In this document: positions 1 through 8,285 of the stretch, one piece after another
How positions within the stretch are numbered: position 1 is the stretch's first letter
Layout of the letters: every line of letters begins with the position of its first letter
Assembly (NCBI GenBank): GCA_017634595.1
Contig: JAGBNC010000036.1
Span: forward strand, 124,001-188,000
From: Bacteroidales bacterium
Lineage (GTDB): Bacteria; Bacteroidota; Bacteroidia; Bacteroidales; UBA932
Direction: 5' to 3'
DNA length: 64,000 nt
Program-made: the position numbers and the translations under genes
The notes under the pieces: model-generated
What the model was told of the DNA's origin: nothing
Database searches by the model: none
What the model saw: the letters and a program-made list of their open reading frames with translations, nothing else

Positions 1-1206
1 GGCGACCTCCTCAAGAGCCAAAGCACGAAGCTCATCGAGAGTCTGTCCCTGCTTGGGACGTGCCATCATGATAAACTGGCCATAATCAGGCTGAATGCTG
101 GCAGCAGCATACATGAAGAGAGCTTTCTGCTGCTGGTTGATATCAAGGTCGATAAGACCGGCCTGTCCATTGTAGAGGACGGAACCGGCTATCTCAGCCA
201 CTGCACAGTTCTTTAAGTCGGCAGCGCCGGGGAGCCTCCATGCAAGGGCTATATTCTCAGCCTCCTTGCCATATACATCTTTGATGATAGGCTCGGTAAT
301 GGGCTGCTCGGGCTCGAACTCAAGCACTGGGATAGAAGGATTGGCCTTCCAGTCGCCGAAATACTTCTCGAGCGCTTTGACCATCTCGTCGGGATTGAAG
401 TCACCGGACACGCACACAGCAATATTGTTAGGAACATAGTACTGGTCGTGATACTTCTTCACATTGGTGATTGAAGGATTCTTAAGGTGCTCCTGGCTGC
501 CGAGGGTCGTCTGCTTGCCATAAGGATGGTGGGGATAAAGAGCCTGGTCTATTGCCTCCCAAACTTTGCGGCTGTCCTGAGTCAGAGACATATTCTTCTC
601 CTCATAGATGGTCTCCAGCTCGGTATGGAAACCGCGGATGACACCGTGACGGAAACGGTCGGCCTGGATACGCGCCCAGTTGTCGATCTGATTCGAAGGT
701 ATATCTTCTACATATACAGTCTCATCGGCGCTGGTGAAGGCGTTGGTACCGTCGGCACCTATCATCGACATCAACTTGTCATACTCATTGGGGATGGCAA
801 GTTTAGACGCTTCGTAGCTTACTGAGTCGATACGGTGATATATAGCTTCGCGCTCCGCAGGGTCCGTAGTTTTGCGGTACAATTCGAAAAGCTGCTCTAT
901 TTCGTCAAGCAAGGGTTTCTCGGCGGCATAATCGGTGGTTCCGAAATGCTCGGTGCCCTTGAACATCAAATGCTCGAAATAGTGGGCAAGACCTGTAGTC
1001 TCGGAAGGATCGTTCTTGCTTCCGACCTTGACCGCGATGTAAGTCTGGATGCGGGGCTGCTCTTTGTTGACGGACATGAAAACTTTCATGCCGTTGTCAA
1101 GAGTGTAGATCTTGGTCCCCAAAGGATCATTCGGCACAGTCTGATACTTGCTGCAGGACACTACAGCAAGCACAAGCGCAATTGTGGTGATAATCAAACG
1201 TTTCAT
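1..1206 (-). CDS. M16 family zinc peptidase lipoprotein, 5' part only
   Basis: Insulinase/pitrilysin-type (M16) metallopeptidase, cut by the left window edge: 402 codons are present and the rest of the gene lies outside. The start is the ATG at 1204-1206, followed by a lipoprotein signal with a cysteine at residue 18 (motif VVSC), so the protein is probably anchored in the outer membrane or periplasm. The inverted zinc motif HYFEH is at residues 75-79, and an acidic helix about 75 residues later carries the usual third ligand region (ELETIYEEKN). The visible part covers the first M16 domain and the start of the inactive-type second domain (SGDFNPDEM region). M16 proteins of this class in Bacteroidota are usually over 900 residues. 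A -7 promoter element lies 22 bases upstream. The family call is firm; the substrate is unknown. Confidence 0.9.
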   Translation of the reverse strand, partial: MKRLIITTIALVLAVVSCSKYQTVPNDPLGTKIYTLDNGMKVFMSVNKEQPRIQTYIAVKVGSKNDPSETTGLAHYFEHLMFKGTEHFGTTDYAAEKPLLDEIEQLFELYRKTTDPAEREAIYHRIDSVSYEASKLAIPNEYDKLMSMIGADGTNAFTSADETVYVEDIPSNQIDNWARIQADRFRHGVIRGFHTELETIYEEKNMSLTQDSRKVWEAIDQALYPHHPYGKQTTLGSQEHLKNPSITNVKKYHDQYYVPNNIAVCVSGDFNPDEMVKALEKYFGDWKANPSIPVLEFEPEQPITEPIIKDVYGKEAENIALAWRLPGAADLKNCAVAEIAGSVLYNGQAGLIDLDINQQQKALFMYAAASIQPDYGQFIMMARPKQGQTLDELRALALEEVA

Positions 1207-1227
1207 AAATACACTAACTAGTTTTCG

Positions 1228-1235
1228 CAAAGTTA
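1228..1235 (-). promoter_or_regulatory. -7 promoter element of the M16 peptidase gene
   Basis: The minus strand reads TAACTTTG, an exact match to the Bacteroidota -7 consensus TAnnTTTG, 22 bases before the ATG. I see no well-spaced -33 TTTG. Confidence 0.6.
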
Positions 1236-1324
1236 AAAAAAATATCCTACAAAATTGTGCTGTTGTAAAAATTATCTTTATATTAGCAGCGAAGTTTTTC
1301 ATAGTTTAAGTTTAGGTTAAGTAG

Positions 1325-1363
1325 CGGGGCGCTCGCAGTGATGCAAGCGCCCCGTGAATTTTT
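1325..1363 (+). other. Orphan GC-rich hairpin followed by a T-rich tract
   Basis: CGGGGCGCT (1325-1333) pairs with AGCGCCCCG (1346-1354). The stem can continue past one mismatch for three more pairs and is closed by a GTGA (GNRA-type) tetraloop. On the plus strand it is followed by AATTTTT at 1357-1363, so it looks like an intrinsic terminator. It sits between two divergent genes, and no plus-strand gene upstream would need one. It could end a small RNA that starts around 1270-1290, or act in the leader of the lipoprotein gene. Confidence 0.5.
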
Positions 1364-1424
1364 GCTAAATTTTAAAGCCCTGTGACGAAAATTGTCATAT
1401 CTTAGCGGCAAAACTTATTGTACT

Positions 1425-2486
1425 ATGAAAAAGATTTTGTTCTTATGCATTGCGGCCATTCCACTTCTGGCCTCTTGTGAAGCCCTTATGTTGCCTTTCA
1501 ACAGACAGGGTATCCTCCAAATCCGTTTCGCCGAAGGCACCGTGCCCCCCACCAGGGCTGCTTTCCCCGACACAAACGACTTTCTTCTTACCGTCACCGA
1601 TGCCAAAGGCAAGAAAATCTATGACGGGACGTACGGCGCCTCAAAAGAGAGTTTCACACTCGATGAAGGTACATATACTATATGCGCGCGCTCATGCGAT
1701 TTCTCTGAGCCTTTGTTCGACTCTCCTCAATTCGGAGACACTCAGGTCGCAGCCGTCAAATCGGGCAAGACGACGATCGTAACTCTCACGTGCGTACAAA
1801 TAAATGCCGGGATCAGGCTACGCATATCCCCCACATTTCTAAATGCCTACCCTGGGGCCACCCTTTTTCTGAAATCCACCGCCGGACGGCTTATGTACGG
1901 CTACAAGGAAACGCGCATTGCGTATTTCCTGCCGGGTGCAATCAACCTGGAGATGTCGGACGGAGGCGTAGAGAAGACCTTGTTTACCCGTAAGCTGGAG
2001 CCTCAGCAAATCCTGACTTTGGGAGTGAATGTAGGTTCTGAAGCATCCAAGAGCGGAGTCGATGTACAGGTGGACACCACCCGCTATTGGACAGGAGAAG
2101 ACTTCACTATTGGTGGAGGCGGCTCAGGTTCCGGAGGTTCCGACATGGACAAGGCCTACAGCGTACCCGTCGCCAAGCAGCACACAGGCGAAGAAGATGT
2201 GTGGGTGTACGGGTATATCGTCGGCGGCGACTTGTCTTCGAGCAAATGTTCGTTTTCAGCACCGTTCTCTTCGCGCACCAATCTTGTACTCGCGTCAAAA
2301 TCTTCTTGTACCGACAAAACATCCTGTCTGTCAGTCCAACTTGCAAAAGGTGAAATACGCGACGACTTGAATCTGGTCGATCATCCGGAACTGATTGGCC
2401 GGCAGATTTTCTTGAAAGGGACAATCGTCGAAGCCTACTACGGCATCCCGGGGATTCAGAACATTTCTGAATATCATTGGAAATAA
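1425..2486 (+). CDS. Two-domain surface lipoprotein (DUF4493-like plus DUF6359-like)
   Basis: Predicted lipoprotein of 353 residues. I chose the ATG at 1425 because it opens directly into a lipoprotein signal (MKKILFLCIAAIPLLASC, cysteine at residue 18); an in-frame TTG at 1392 would put eleven residues before it. Residues about 25-215 resemble the beta-rich fimbrillin-associated DUF4493 family. A glycine/serine linker (about 230-239) leads to a C-terminal domain (about 240-353) that resembles the OB-fold-like DUF6359 family, with the WVYGYIVGG segment near its start. The function of both domains is unknown. The pairing suggests a cell-surface or fimbria-like role. It is a single gene, divergent from the M16 peptidase; the only promoter hint is an imperfect TATCTTAG at 1398-1405. 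The family assignments are from memory of sequence style. Confidence 0.72.
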   Translation: MKKILFLCIAAIPLLASCEALMLPFNRQGILQIRFAEGTVPPTRAAFPDTNDFLLTVTDAKGKKIYDGTYGASKESFTLDEGTYTICARSCDFSEPLFDSPQFGDTQVAAVKSGKTTIVTLTCVQINAGIRLRISPTFLNAYPGATLFLKSTAGRLMYGYKETRIAYFLPGAINLEMSDGGVEKTLFTRKLEPQQILTLGVNVGSEASKSGVDVQVDTTRYWTGEDFTIGGGGSGSGGSDMDKAYSVPVAKQHTGEEDVWVYGYIVGGDLSSSKCSFSAPFSSRTNLVLASKSSCTDKTSCLSVQLAKGEIRDDLNLVDHPELIGRQIFLKGTIVEAYYGIPGIQNISEYHWK

Positions 2487-2488
2487 CC

Positions 2489-2563
2489 TGGTACGCCCTA
2501 GGCGAATCGAACGCCTATCGTAGGAACCGGAATCCTAAATTCTATCCATTAAACTAAGGGCGC
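2489..2563 (-). tRNA. tRNA-Arg (anticodon CCG)
   Basis: The minus strand folds into a complete 75-nt cloverleaf. The acceptor stem is GCGCCCT/AGGGCGT with one G-U at the first pair. The D arm is GTTT/GAAT, the anticodon stem TAGGA/TCCTA, and the loop TTCCGGT places CCG at positions 34-36. The variable region is four bases and the T arm is AGGCG/CGCCT with loop TTCGATT. CCA is encoded at 2489-2491. It reads the arginine codon CGG. Confidence 0.95.
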
Positions 2564-2573
2564 AAAAACTGCG

Positions 2574-2604
2574 TTGCAAAAATACAAAAAAATACTTAAT
2601 TTTG
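2574..2604 (+). promoter_or_regulatory. fabD promoter (TTG-N20-TAATTTTG)
   Basis: TTG at 2574-2576, then 20 bases, then TAATTTTG at 2597-2604. This is one of the two best-formed Bacteroidota promoters in the window. The ATG begins only five bases after the -7 box, so the transcript should have almost no leader. Confidence 0.8.
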
Positions 2605-2609
2605 TAAAA

Positions 2610-3497
2610 ATGAAAAAGGCATTTGTATTTCCCGGTCAAGGATCACAGTTCCCTGGTATGGGCAAGGAGTTGTATGAGAACAATTCCCAAGCCCGTTACC
2701 TGTTGGAATCTGCCGACCATATACTAGGATTCAGAATCACGGATATAATGTTTTCCGGTTCCGACGAGGAACTCAGAGCGACCAGAGTCACACAACCGGC
2801 TGTGTTTCTGCATTCAGTCGTACTGGCTGAATGCAGTTCACTACCTGTTCCGGACATGGTCGGCGGTCACTCACTGGGCGAATTCAGTGCCCTGGTGGCC
2901 GCCGGTGCCATTTCTTTTGAAGATGGACTTAAGCTGGTGGCTGCCCGTGCCGACGCTATGCAGCGCTGCTGCGAACGTCATCCCGGATCCATGGCCGCCA
3001 TCATCGCCCTTCCCGAAGACACTGTAGCTGAAGTCTGCTCACGTGTCCCGGGCATCGTGGTCCCGGCAAACTACAACTGCGACGGCCAGATAGTCATTTC
3101 CGGTGAAAAGGAAGCCATAGCCAAGGCCTGTGCAGAGCTCAAAGCGGCAGGAGCCAAACGCGCTCTTCCCCTCAACGTCGGCGGAGCCTTCCACTCCCCC
3201 ATCATGGAGCCGGCCAGGGCGGAGCTCGCACAAGCTATCGAGCGCACCGAATTCAAAGCACCTGTCTGCCCCATATATCAGAACATCAACGCCAGACCTC
3301 AGACAGACCCGTCCCTCATAAAGGAGGGACTTCTTGCCCAACTCACTTCGCCTGTACTCTGGACTCAGAGCATAAAGGCCATGATTTCAGACGGCGCAAC
3401 TGAGTTTACCGAGATCGGCCCCGGAAGCGTCCTTCAGGGACTTATCGGCAGAATTGCCAAGGGCAATGAGTCAATCAGCATCAAAGGAATTCAATAA
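2610..3497 (+). CDS. fabD: Malonyl-CoA:ACP transacylase
   Basis: Transfers malonyl groups from CoA to acyl carrier protein, supplying the extender unit for type II fatty acid synthesis in the cytoplasm. It has 295 residues, the usual length. GQGSQ is at residues 9-13, the nucleophile serine is in GHSLGE (Ser88), Arg113 lies in the AARADAM segment and the catalytic histidine is in AFHSP (His195). I chose the ATG at 2610 because the family begins with exactly this MKKAFVFPGQG segment; a longer in-frame start at 2574 would lie inside the promoter. nifJ follows 26 bases downstream on the same strand and may be co-transcribed. Confidence 0.96.
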   Translation: MKKAFVFPGQGSQFPGMGKELYENNSQARYLLESADHILGFRITDIMFSGSDEELRATRVTQPAVFLHSVVLAECSSLPVPDMVGGHSLGEFSALVAAGAISFEDGLKLVAARADAMQRCCERHPGSMAAIIALPEDTVAEVCSRVPGIVVPANYNCDGQIVISGEKEAIAKACAELKAAGAKRALPLNVGGAFHSPIMEPARAELAQAIERTEFKAPVCPIYQNINARPQTDPSLIKEGLLAQLTSPVLWTQSIKAMISDGATEFTEIGPGSVLQGLIGRIAKGNESISIKGIQ

Positions 3498-3523
3498 CAT
3501 ATAATTACATATATTTTAACACA

Positions 3524-6500
3524 ATGGCACAAAAGAAATTCATAACATGTGACGGTAACCAGGCCGCCAGCAACATCGCTTATCTTTTCAGTGAGCATGC
3601 TGCCATCTACCCTATCACACCTTCCTCCACAATGGCGGAAAACATTGACGAATGGGCAGCCCAGGGCAAGAAAAACCTTTGGGGAGAGACAGTTAAAGTC
3701 ACTGAAATGCAGAGCGAAGCGGGTGCTGCCGGTGCAGTGCACGGCTCGCTTCAAGCCGGAGCCCTCACCAGTACATTCACTGCATCACAGGGCCTCTTGC
3801 TGATGATCCCTAATATGTACAAAATCGCCGGCGAGATGCTGCCTGCAGTATTCCACGTGTCCGCCAGGGCCCTGGCCTCTCATGCCCTCTCCATTTTCGG
3901 TGACCACCAGGACGTGATGGCATGCCGCCAGACCGGCTTCGCCATGCTGGCATCCGGATCCGTACAGGAAGCTCAGGACATGGCTGCTGTCGCACATCTG
4001 TCCACCATCAAATCCAGCATTCCTTTCCTGCACTTCTTCGATGGTTTCCGCACATCCCACGAGATCCAGAAGATCGAAGCTCTTGACGAAGATGCTCTCC
4101 GCGACATGGTGAGCCAGAAGTCTCTCGAGAACTTCCGCGCCCGCGCCCTGAATCCCGAAGCCCCCGTCACACGCGGCACCGCCCAGAACGGCGACGTGTA
4201 CTTCCAGGCCGTCGAGTCCCGCAACCAGGCATACGAAGCCATTCCCGATATCGTTGCCCGCTACATGGGCGAAATCAGCGAACTGACCGGCCGCAGCTAT
4301 CGTCCTTTCGAATACTATGGCGCTCCTGATGCAGAGAATGTCATCGTAGCCATGGGTTCAGTGACCGAAACTATACGCGAGACTATTGATTACCTCGCCA
4401 CCCAGGGGCGCAAATACGGTCTCGTGAGCGTACACCTCTATCGTCCTTTCTCCGAGAAATACTTCCTTAAAGTGCTCCCTGCCAGCGTCAAGAAGATTGC
4501 CGTGCTGGATCGCACCAAGGAGCCCGGAGCACTCGGCGAGCCCCTGTTCCTGGACGTCAAGGCACTCTTCCAGGGCAAGGAGAACGCTCCCCTCGTAATC
4601 GGCGGCCGTTACGGTCTCTCATCCAAGGATACCACTCCCGCACAGATAGTTGCCGTATTCGACAACCTTGAGCTCAAAGCCCCCAAGGCCGATTTCACCA
4701 TAGGTATTGTTGACGATGTGACCTTCAAGAGCCTCCCCGTCAAGGAGGAGATCTCCATAGTCAAGCCCGGCACCACCGAGTGCAAATTCTACGGACTCGG
4801 TTCCGACGGTACTGTGGGCGCCAACAAGAACACCATCAAGATCATCGGTTCACATACCGACCTCTACAGCCAGGCATATTTCGATTACGATTCCAAGAAG
4901 TCCGGCGGTTATACTTGCTCCCACCTCCGTTTCGGCAAGTCTCCCATCAAGGCTCCTTACCTTGTCGGCACTCCCGACTTCGTCGCATGCCATGTTCCTT
5001 CCTACCTTAACAAGTATGACGTACTCAAGGGCATCAAAGAAGGCGGCAGCCTCCTGCTCAACTCCCTCTGGGACGAGGAAGAGACGCTCAAACACATACC
5101 CGACCATGTCAAGGCCGTCATCGGCCGCAAGCATATCAGACTGTACATCATCAACGCCACCAAGATTGCCGCCGAGATCGGCCTTGGCGGACGTACCAAC
5201 ACCATTCTCCAGTCTGCCTTCTTCCGCATCACCGGCATCATTCCCGCCGACGACGCTGTGAAGTACATGAAAGACGCTGCCCTCAAGAGTTATGGCAAGA
5301 AGGGCGAAAACGTGGTGAACATGAACTACGCCGCAATCGACCGCGGAGGTGAATACACCGAGGTCAAGGTGCCTGCCGAGTGGGCTCAGATCACCGCTAA
5401 GTTTACCAATCCTAACGCAGCCCGTCTGGCTCCCGCTTTTGTCAAGGAGATTGCCGACGTTGTGAATGCACAGTGCGGAGACACCCTACCTGTCAGCGCA
5501 TTCATGCCCTGGAAAGACGGTACCATGCCCGCCGGCACCGCAGCATACGAGAAGCGCGGTGTCGCTGTGAATGTCCCCGTCTGGGATCCTGAGAAGTGTA
5601 TCCAGTGCAACACCTGCGCATTTGTATGTCCTCACGCTGCAATCCGCCCGTTCCTTCTCACCGAAGAAGAGGCTGCAGCCGCTCCCGCAGGTCTCAAGCT
5701 CACCGACGGAAAGGCCAACCTCAAGCAGTACAAGTACGCCCTCTCAATTTCTGTGGCCGACTGTACAGGTTGCGGCAACTGCGTTGACGTGTGCCTCGCC
5801 AAGGAGAAGGCCCTCAAGATGGAGTCCTATCAGGACAATGCCGGCGAACAGGCCAACTTCGACTATCTGAACGCCAAGATCGGCTACAAGCAGCCGTTCG
5901 ATCCCAAGTCCAACATGAAGGCAGCCCAGTTTGCACAGCCTCTGTTTGAGTTCAGCGGCGCTTGCGCAGGATGCGGCGAGACTCCCTACATCAAGAACAT
6001 CACTCAGCTCTTCGGCGACCATATGATGATTGCCAACGCTACCGGTTGCTCTTCTATCTACGGAGCATCCTTCCCCGCTTCTCCTTACTGCACCAACGCC
6101 AAGGGCCGCGGTCCGGCATGGCAGAACTCCCTGTTCGAGGACTTCTGCGAATTCGGTCTGGGTATGAGGCTCGGAAGCGAGCGTATCCGCGAGACTGTAG
6201 CCCGTTACATGCAGAAGGGCCTCGAGTGCGAGAAATGCACTCCCGAGATGAAGGAGCTCTACCAGAAGTGGCTCGACAACCGCGGAGACTATGCTGTCAC
6301 CCGTGAGGTCTGCGACAAGCTCGTTCCGCTCATGGAAGCCTGCGGATGCGAAGTCAGCAAGAGCCTGCTTGCACTCAAGCAGTTCATTCCTGCCCGCAGC
6401 CAGTGGATCTTCGGCGGCGACGGTGCAAGCTACGACATCGGCTACGGCGGTCTGGACCACGTGCTTGCCAGCGGCGAGAACGTAAACATCCTCGTGCTCG

Positions 6501-7042
6501 ATACCGAAGTGTACTCCAACACCGGCGGCCAGTCCTCCAAGGCTACTCCTGCAGGTGCAATCGCCAAGTTCGCGGCATCCGGCAAGAAGATACGCAAGAA
6601 GGACCTCGGCATGATGGCAATGAGTTATGGCTACGTATATGTAGCCCAGGTGGCTATGGGTGCAAGCCCTGTTCAGTATATGAATGCCATCAAGGAGGCG
6701 GAGGCTTATGACGGACCTTCACTCATCATAGCCTACGCACCTTGTATCAATCATGGTCTGAAGGCCGGCATGGGCCTGAGCCAGAGAGAAGAGAAACTCG
6801 CCGTCGAGTGCGGATACTGGCATCTGTACCGCTACAACCCGCTGCTCGAAGAAGCCGGCAAGAACCCGTTCAGCCTTGACTCCAAAGAGCCTGACTGGAC
6901 CAAGTTCCAGGACTTCCTCAAGGGAGAGGTGCGTTTCGCTTCACTTAGCAAGCTCTATCCCGAGAGCGCAGGCGAACTGCTCGCCAAGACCGAGGAGTTT
7001 GCCAAGATTCGCTACAGTACTTATAAGAAACTCTCCGAGTAG
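3524..7042 (+). CDS. nifJ: Pyruvate:ferredoxin (flavodoxin) oxidoreductase
   Basis: Oxidises pyruvate with CoA to acetyl-CoA and CO2 and passes electrons to ferredoxin; central to anaerobic energy metabolism. It is a single-chain enzyme of 1172 residues, the full family length, with fused alpha/beta/gamma/delta parts. The N-terminal pyrimidine-binding domain starts with YPITPSS. Two 4Fe-4S ferredoxin clusters are at Cys692-702 (CIQCNTCAFVC) and Cys747-757 (CTGCGNCVDVC). The further cluster/TPP domain has CAGCGE at 814-819, and the TPP-binding motif GGDGASYDIG begins near residue 964. A 12-bp perfect hairpin terminator follows. The only hint of a separate promoter is a weak TATATTTT just upstream. 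Confidence 0.97.
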   Translation: MAQKKFITCDGNQAASNIAYLFSEHAAIYPITPSSTMAENIDEWAAQGKKNLWGETVKVTEMQSEAGAAGAVHGSLQAGALTSTFTASQGLLLMIPNMYKIAGEMLPAVFHVSARALASHALSIFGDHQDVMACRQTGFAMLASGSVQEAQDMAAVAHLSTIKSSIPFLHFFDGFRTSHEIQKIEALDEDALRDMVSQKSLENFRARALNPEAPVTRGTAQNGDVYFQAVESRNQAYEAIPDIVARYMGEISELTGRSYRPFEYYGAPDAENVIVAMGSVTETIRETIDYLATQGRKYGLVSVHLYRPFSEKYFLKVLPASVKKIAVLDRTKEPGALGEPLFLDVKALFQGKENAPLVIGGRYGLSSKDTTPAQIVAVFDNLELKAPKADFTIGIVDDVTFKSLPVKEEISIVKPGTTECKFYGLGSDGTVGANKNTIKIIGSHTDLYSQAYFDYDSKKSGGYTCSHLRFGKSPIKAPYLVGTPDFVACHVPSYLNKYDVLKGIKEGGSLLLNSLWDEEETLKHIPDHVKAVIGRKHIRLYIINATKIAAEIGLGGRTNTILQSAFFRITGIIPADDAVKYMKDAALKSYGKKGENVVNMNYAAIDRGGEYTEVKVPAEWAQITAKFTNPNAARLAPAFVKEIADVVNAQCGDTLPVSAFMPWKDGTMPAGTAAYEKRGVAVNVPVWDPEKCIQCNTCAFVCPHAAIRPFLLTEEEAAAAPAGLKLTDGKANLKQYKYALSISVADCTGCGNCVDVCLAKEKALKMESYQDNAGEQANFDYLNAKIGYKQPFDPKSNMKAAQFAQPLFEFSGACAGCGETPYIKNITQLFGDHMMIANATGCSSIYGASFPASPYCTNAKGRGPAWQNSLFEDFCEFGLGMRLGSERIRETVARYMQKGLECEKCTPEMKELYQKWLDNRGDYAVTREVCDKLVPLMEACGCEVSKSLLALKQFIPARSQWIFGGDGASYDIGYGGLDHVLASGENVNILVLDTEVYSNTGGQSSKATPAGAIAKFAASGKKIRKKDLGMMAMSYGYVYVAQVAMGASPVQYMNAIKEAEAYDGPSLIIAYAPCINHGLKAGMGLSQREEKLAVECGYWHLYRYNPLLEEAGKNPFSLDSKEPDWTKFQDFLKGEVRFASLSKLYPESAGELLAKTEEFAKIRYSTYKKLSE

Positions 7043-7062
7043 TAAGCCTTAACATTTTTCAT

Positions 7063-7109
7063 AATGAGGATGACTAAATAGTCTCAGGACTTGAGGTCAT
7101 CCTCATTTT
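7063..7109 (+). terminator. Intrinsic terminator of nifJ
   Basis: AATGAGGATGAC (7063-7074) is perfectly complementary to GTCATCCTCATT (7096-7107), with a 21-base loop that can itself form CTCA/TGAG. The stem runs into TTTT, and the element starts 20 bases after the nifJ stop codon. Confidence 0.85.
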
Positions 7110-7334
7110 GTAGTATTTAAGCTGTTGGAATAGCCATCCCAAAATCTAAGTCATAGCCACGAACTAAGCCCAAAGGACGATGATGGTGCACGGCATTCCT
7201 GACTCGGATCTGCCCAGCGAGGACTAAAAAACGGACCTCTTTTTCGTCTTCAGAGAAGCCGAGTAGGATATGGTCTGAAAGGCCGTTTTGCGTTAGTCAT
7301 TGAGCAGGAGGCTTTTGCAGATTCCGGGTGCTCT

Positions 7335-7372
7335 GTCCCGTCCTCGCCAGGGGCCAGATTTGAGGACGGGGC
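7335..7372. repeat. Inverted repeat (hairpin 1)
   Basis: CCCGTCCTC (7337-7345) pairs with GAGGACGGG (7362-7370). The stem extends outward by a T-G wobble (7336/7371) and a G-C pair (7335/7372); the loop is 16 bases. There is no T tract on either side. Confidence 0.65.
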
Positions 7373-7398
7373 GGGTCCGTAAGGGTTTTTACGGTCCC
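7373..7398. repeat. Inverted repeat (hairpin 2)
   Basis: GGG-T-CCGTAA (7373-7382) pairs with TTACGG-T-CCC (7389-7398): nine pairs with one T-T mismatch around a six-base loop. It abuts hairpin 1 directly. Confidence 0.65.
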
Positions 7399-7421
7399 TG
7401 CCACCACCGCCCTCAAAGGTG

Positions 7422-7490
7422 CATTCAGCAGCACCGGTACGTACGAAACAGCAGCGAAATGCTCGCACCGGCACATTCAGCAGCACCGGT
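7422..7490 (+). repeat. 17-base direct repeat, two copies
   Basis: CATTCAGCAGCACCGGT occurs at 7422-7438 and again at 7474-7490, 52 bases apart start to start. The second copy overlaps the right arm of hairpin 3. Confidence 0.8.
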
Positions 7491-7497
7491 GCGAGCA
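7460..7497. repeat. Inverted repeat (hairpin 3), perfect 12 bp
   Basis: TGCTCGCACCGG (7460-7471) and CCGGTGCGAGCA (7486-7497) are perfect complements separated by 14 bases. No T tract follows on either strand, so it is not an obvious terminator. Confidence 0.75.
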
Positions 7498-7646
7498 CCC
7501 CCAGGCGGTTCTAACCCTGCCTTAACTCACCGGCATTAGGCGACACACGTTTTATAAGCCCAACAAACTCGGATTCTCCTAGTAGTAGCACCGGGCAGAG
7601 AAGGATATCAAGAAAAATACATCCAATAAGTCTTCCCCATTATTAT

Positions 7647-8285
7647 TTATATGGGCATGATGACAAACACCAGGGCATCCCAGAGAGCGTGACTCACAAT
7701 CAACGCCGGAAGGGCCTTGGGCTGAAGCCTGTAAACGAAGCCCCACACTGCGCCGGCCACAAGGGCCGCCATGACCAGCATGAAGTTGAAGGACCAGATG
7801 TGGACAAGTGCATATATCGCTGCAGTGACGAGGAAAGCGATATCAGCACCAAAGCGTTTATCCTTGAATATCGAAACGAATGTGCGATGCACATAACCCC
7901 GCCAGAAGAACTCTTCGGCAGGCCCGATAAGGAACAGCAGAAGAAAGGCTATAAGAGTTGCCGGCAAGCCATCCTTCATCGAATAGACCGAATCCACCTG
8001 CGGACGGGCGAAGTCGAACATCAGGCCGGAGAGCTTGTCGCCAATCCAGAATATGCCCCAAAGTGCGAATGCCAGCGCAACGCCCCCAAGCAGCTGCAGC
8101 AAAGGCTTTTCTATGTGCAGATCAGCATGCATGCCAGCAAACGAAGAAACTGCAAGGGCTGTCAATACGATGGCTGATACCGACATGCAAATCCAGAAAT
8201 TCGGAGCCCCATGAGTCCAGGGGCTGAACATGTAGAACCACAGAAGCGCAGCCACAGAGATGGCTAAAGCAAGACGTCCTCTCAT
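7647..8285 (-). CDS. CPBP family intramembrane metalloprotease
   Basis: Multi-pass membrane protein of 212 residues from the CAAX-protease/bacteriocin-processing (CPBP, Abi) family of glutamate-type intramembrane proteases. All three family motifs are visible: EEFFWR (EExxxR), the AIYALVH segment with its histidine (FxxxH-like), and HALWD (HxxxD). Several hydrophobic helices surround them. The ATG at 8283-8285 overlaps the menA stop codon by four bases, so the two are translationally coupled. The substrate is unknown; in other bacteria such proteins process prenylated proteins or peptides. Whether the link to a prenyltransferase gene means anything is speculation. Confidence 0.88.
   Translation of the reverse strand: MRGRLALAISVAALLWFYMFSPWTHGAPNFWICMSVSAIVLTALAVSSFAGMHADLHIEKPLLQLLGGVALAFALWGIFWIGDKLSGLMFDFARPQVDSVYSMKDGLPATLIAFLLLFLIGPAEEFFWRGYVHRTFVSIFKDKRFGADIAFLVTAAIYALVHIWSFNFMLVMAALVAGAVWGFVYRLQPKALPALIVSHALWDALVFVIMPI

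Larger units (their letters stand above)
7110..7646. other. Non-coding gap with several hairpins between convergent genes
   Basis: This is the only gene-free stretch over 300 bases. No open frame here has a credible start or a recognisable product; the longest, 82 codons on the minus strand at 7250-7498, is low-complexity and probably not translated. The stretch at 7335-7497 holds three stable inverted repeats and one 17-base direct repeat, listed separately. It could be a degenerate gene, a dispersed extragenic element or a structured RNA. I cannot tell which from one copy. Confidence 0.6.

Noticed and set aside
5744..6460. 238-codon open frame on the minus strand inside nifJ
   Set aside because: It is a shadow of the strongly conserved nifJ coding sequence; its composition follows nifJ codon bias and there is no promoter or recognisable product.
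7422..7490. Possible CRISPR array
   Set aside because: Only two copies of a 17-base unit, no regular series of spacers and no cas genes in the window.
7460..7497. Inverted repeat as an insertion-sequence end
   Set aside because: There is no transposase, no matching distant end and no target-site duplication; the repeat is a local hairpin.
7250..7498. 82-codon minus-strand frame in the non-coding gap
   Set aside because: Low-complexity, Gly/Pro/Arg-rich translation that follows the hairpins and repeat; no promoter box or known family. Better read as non-coding.
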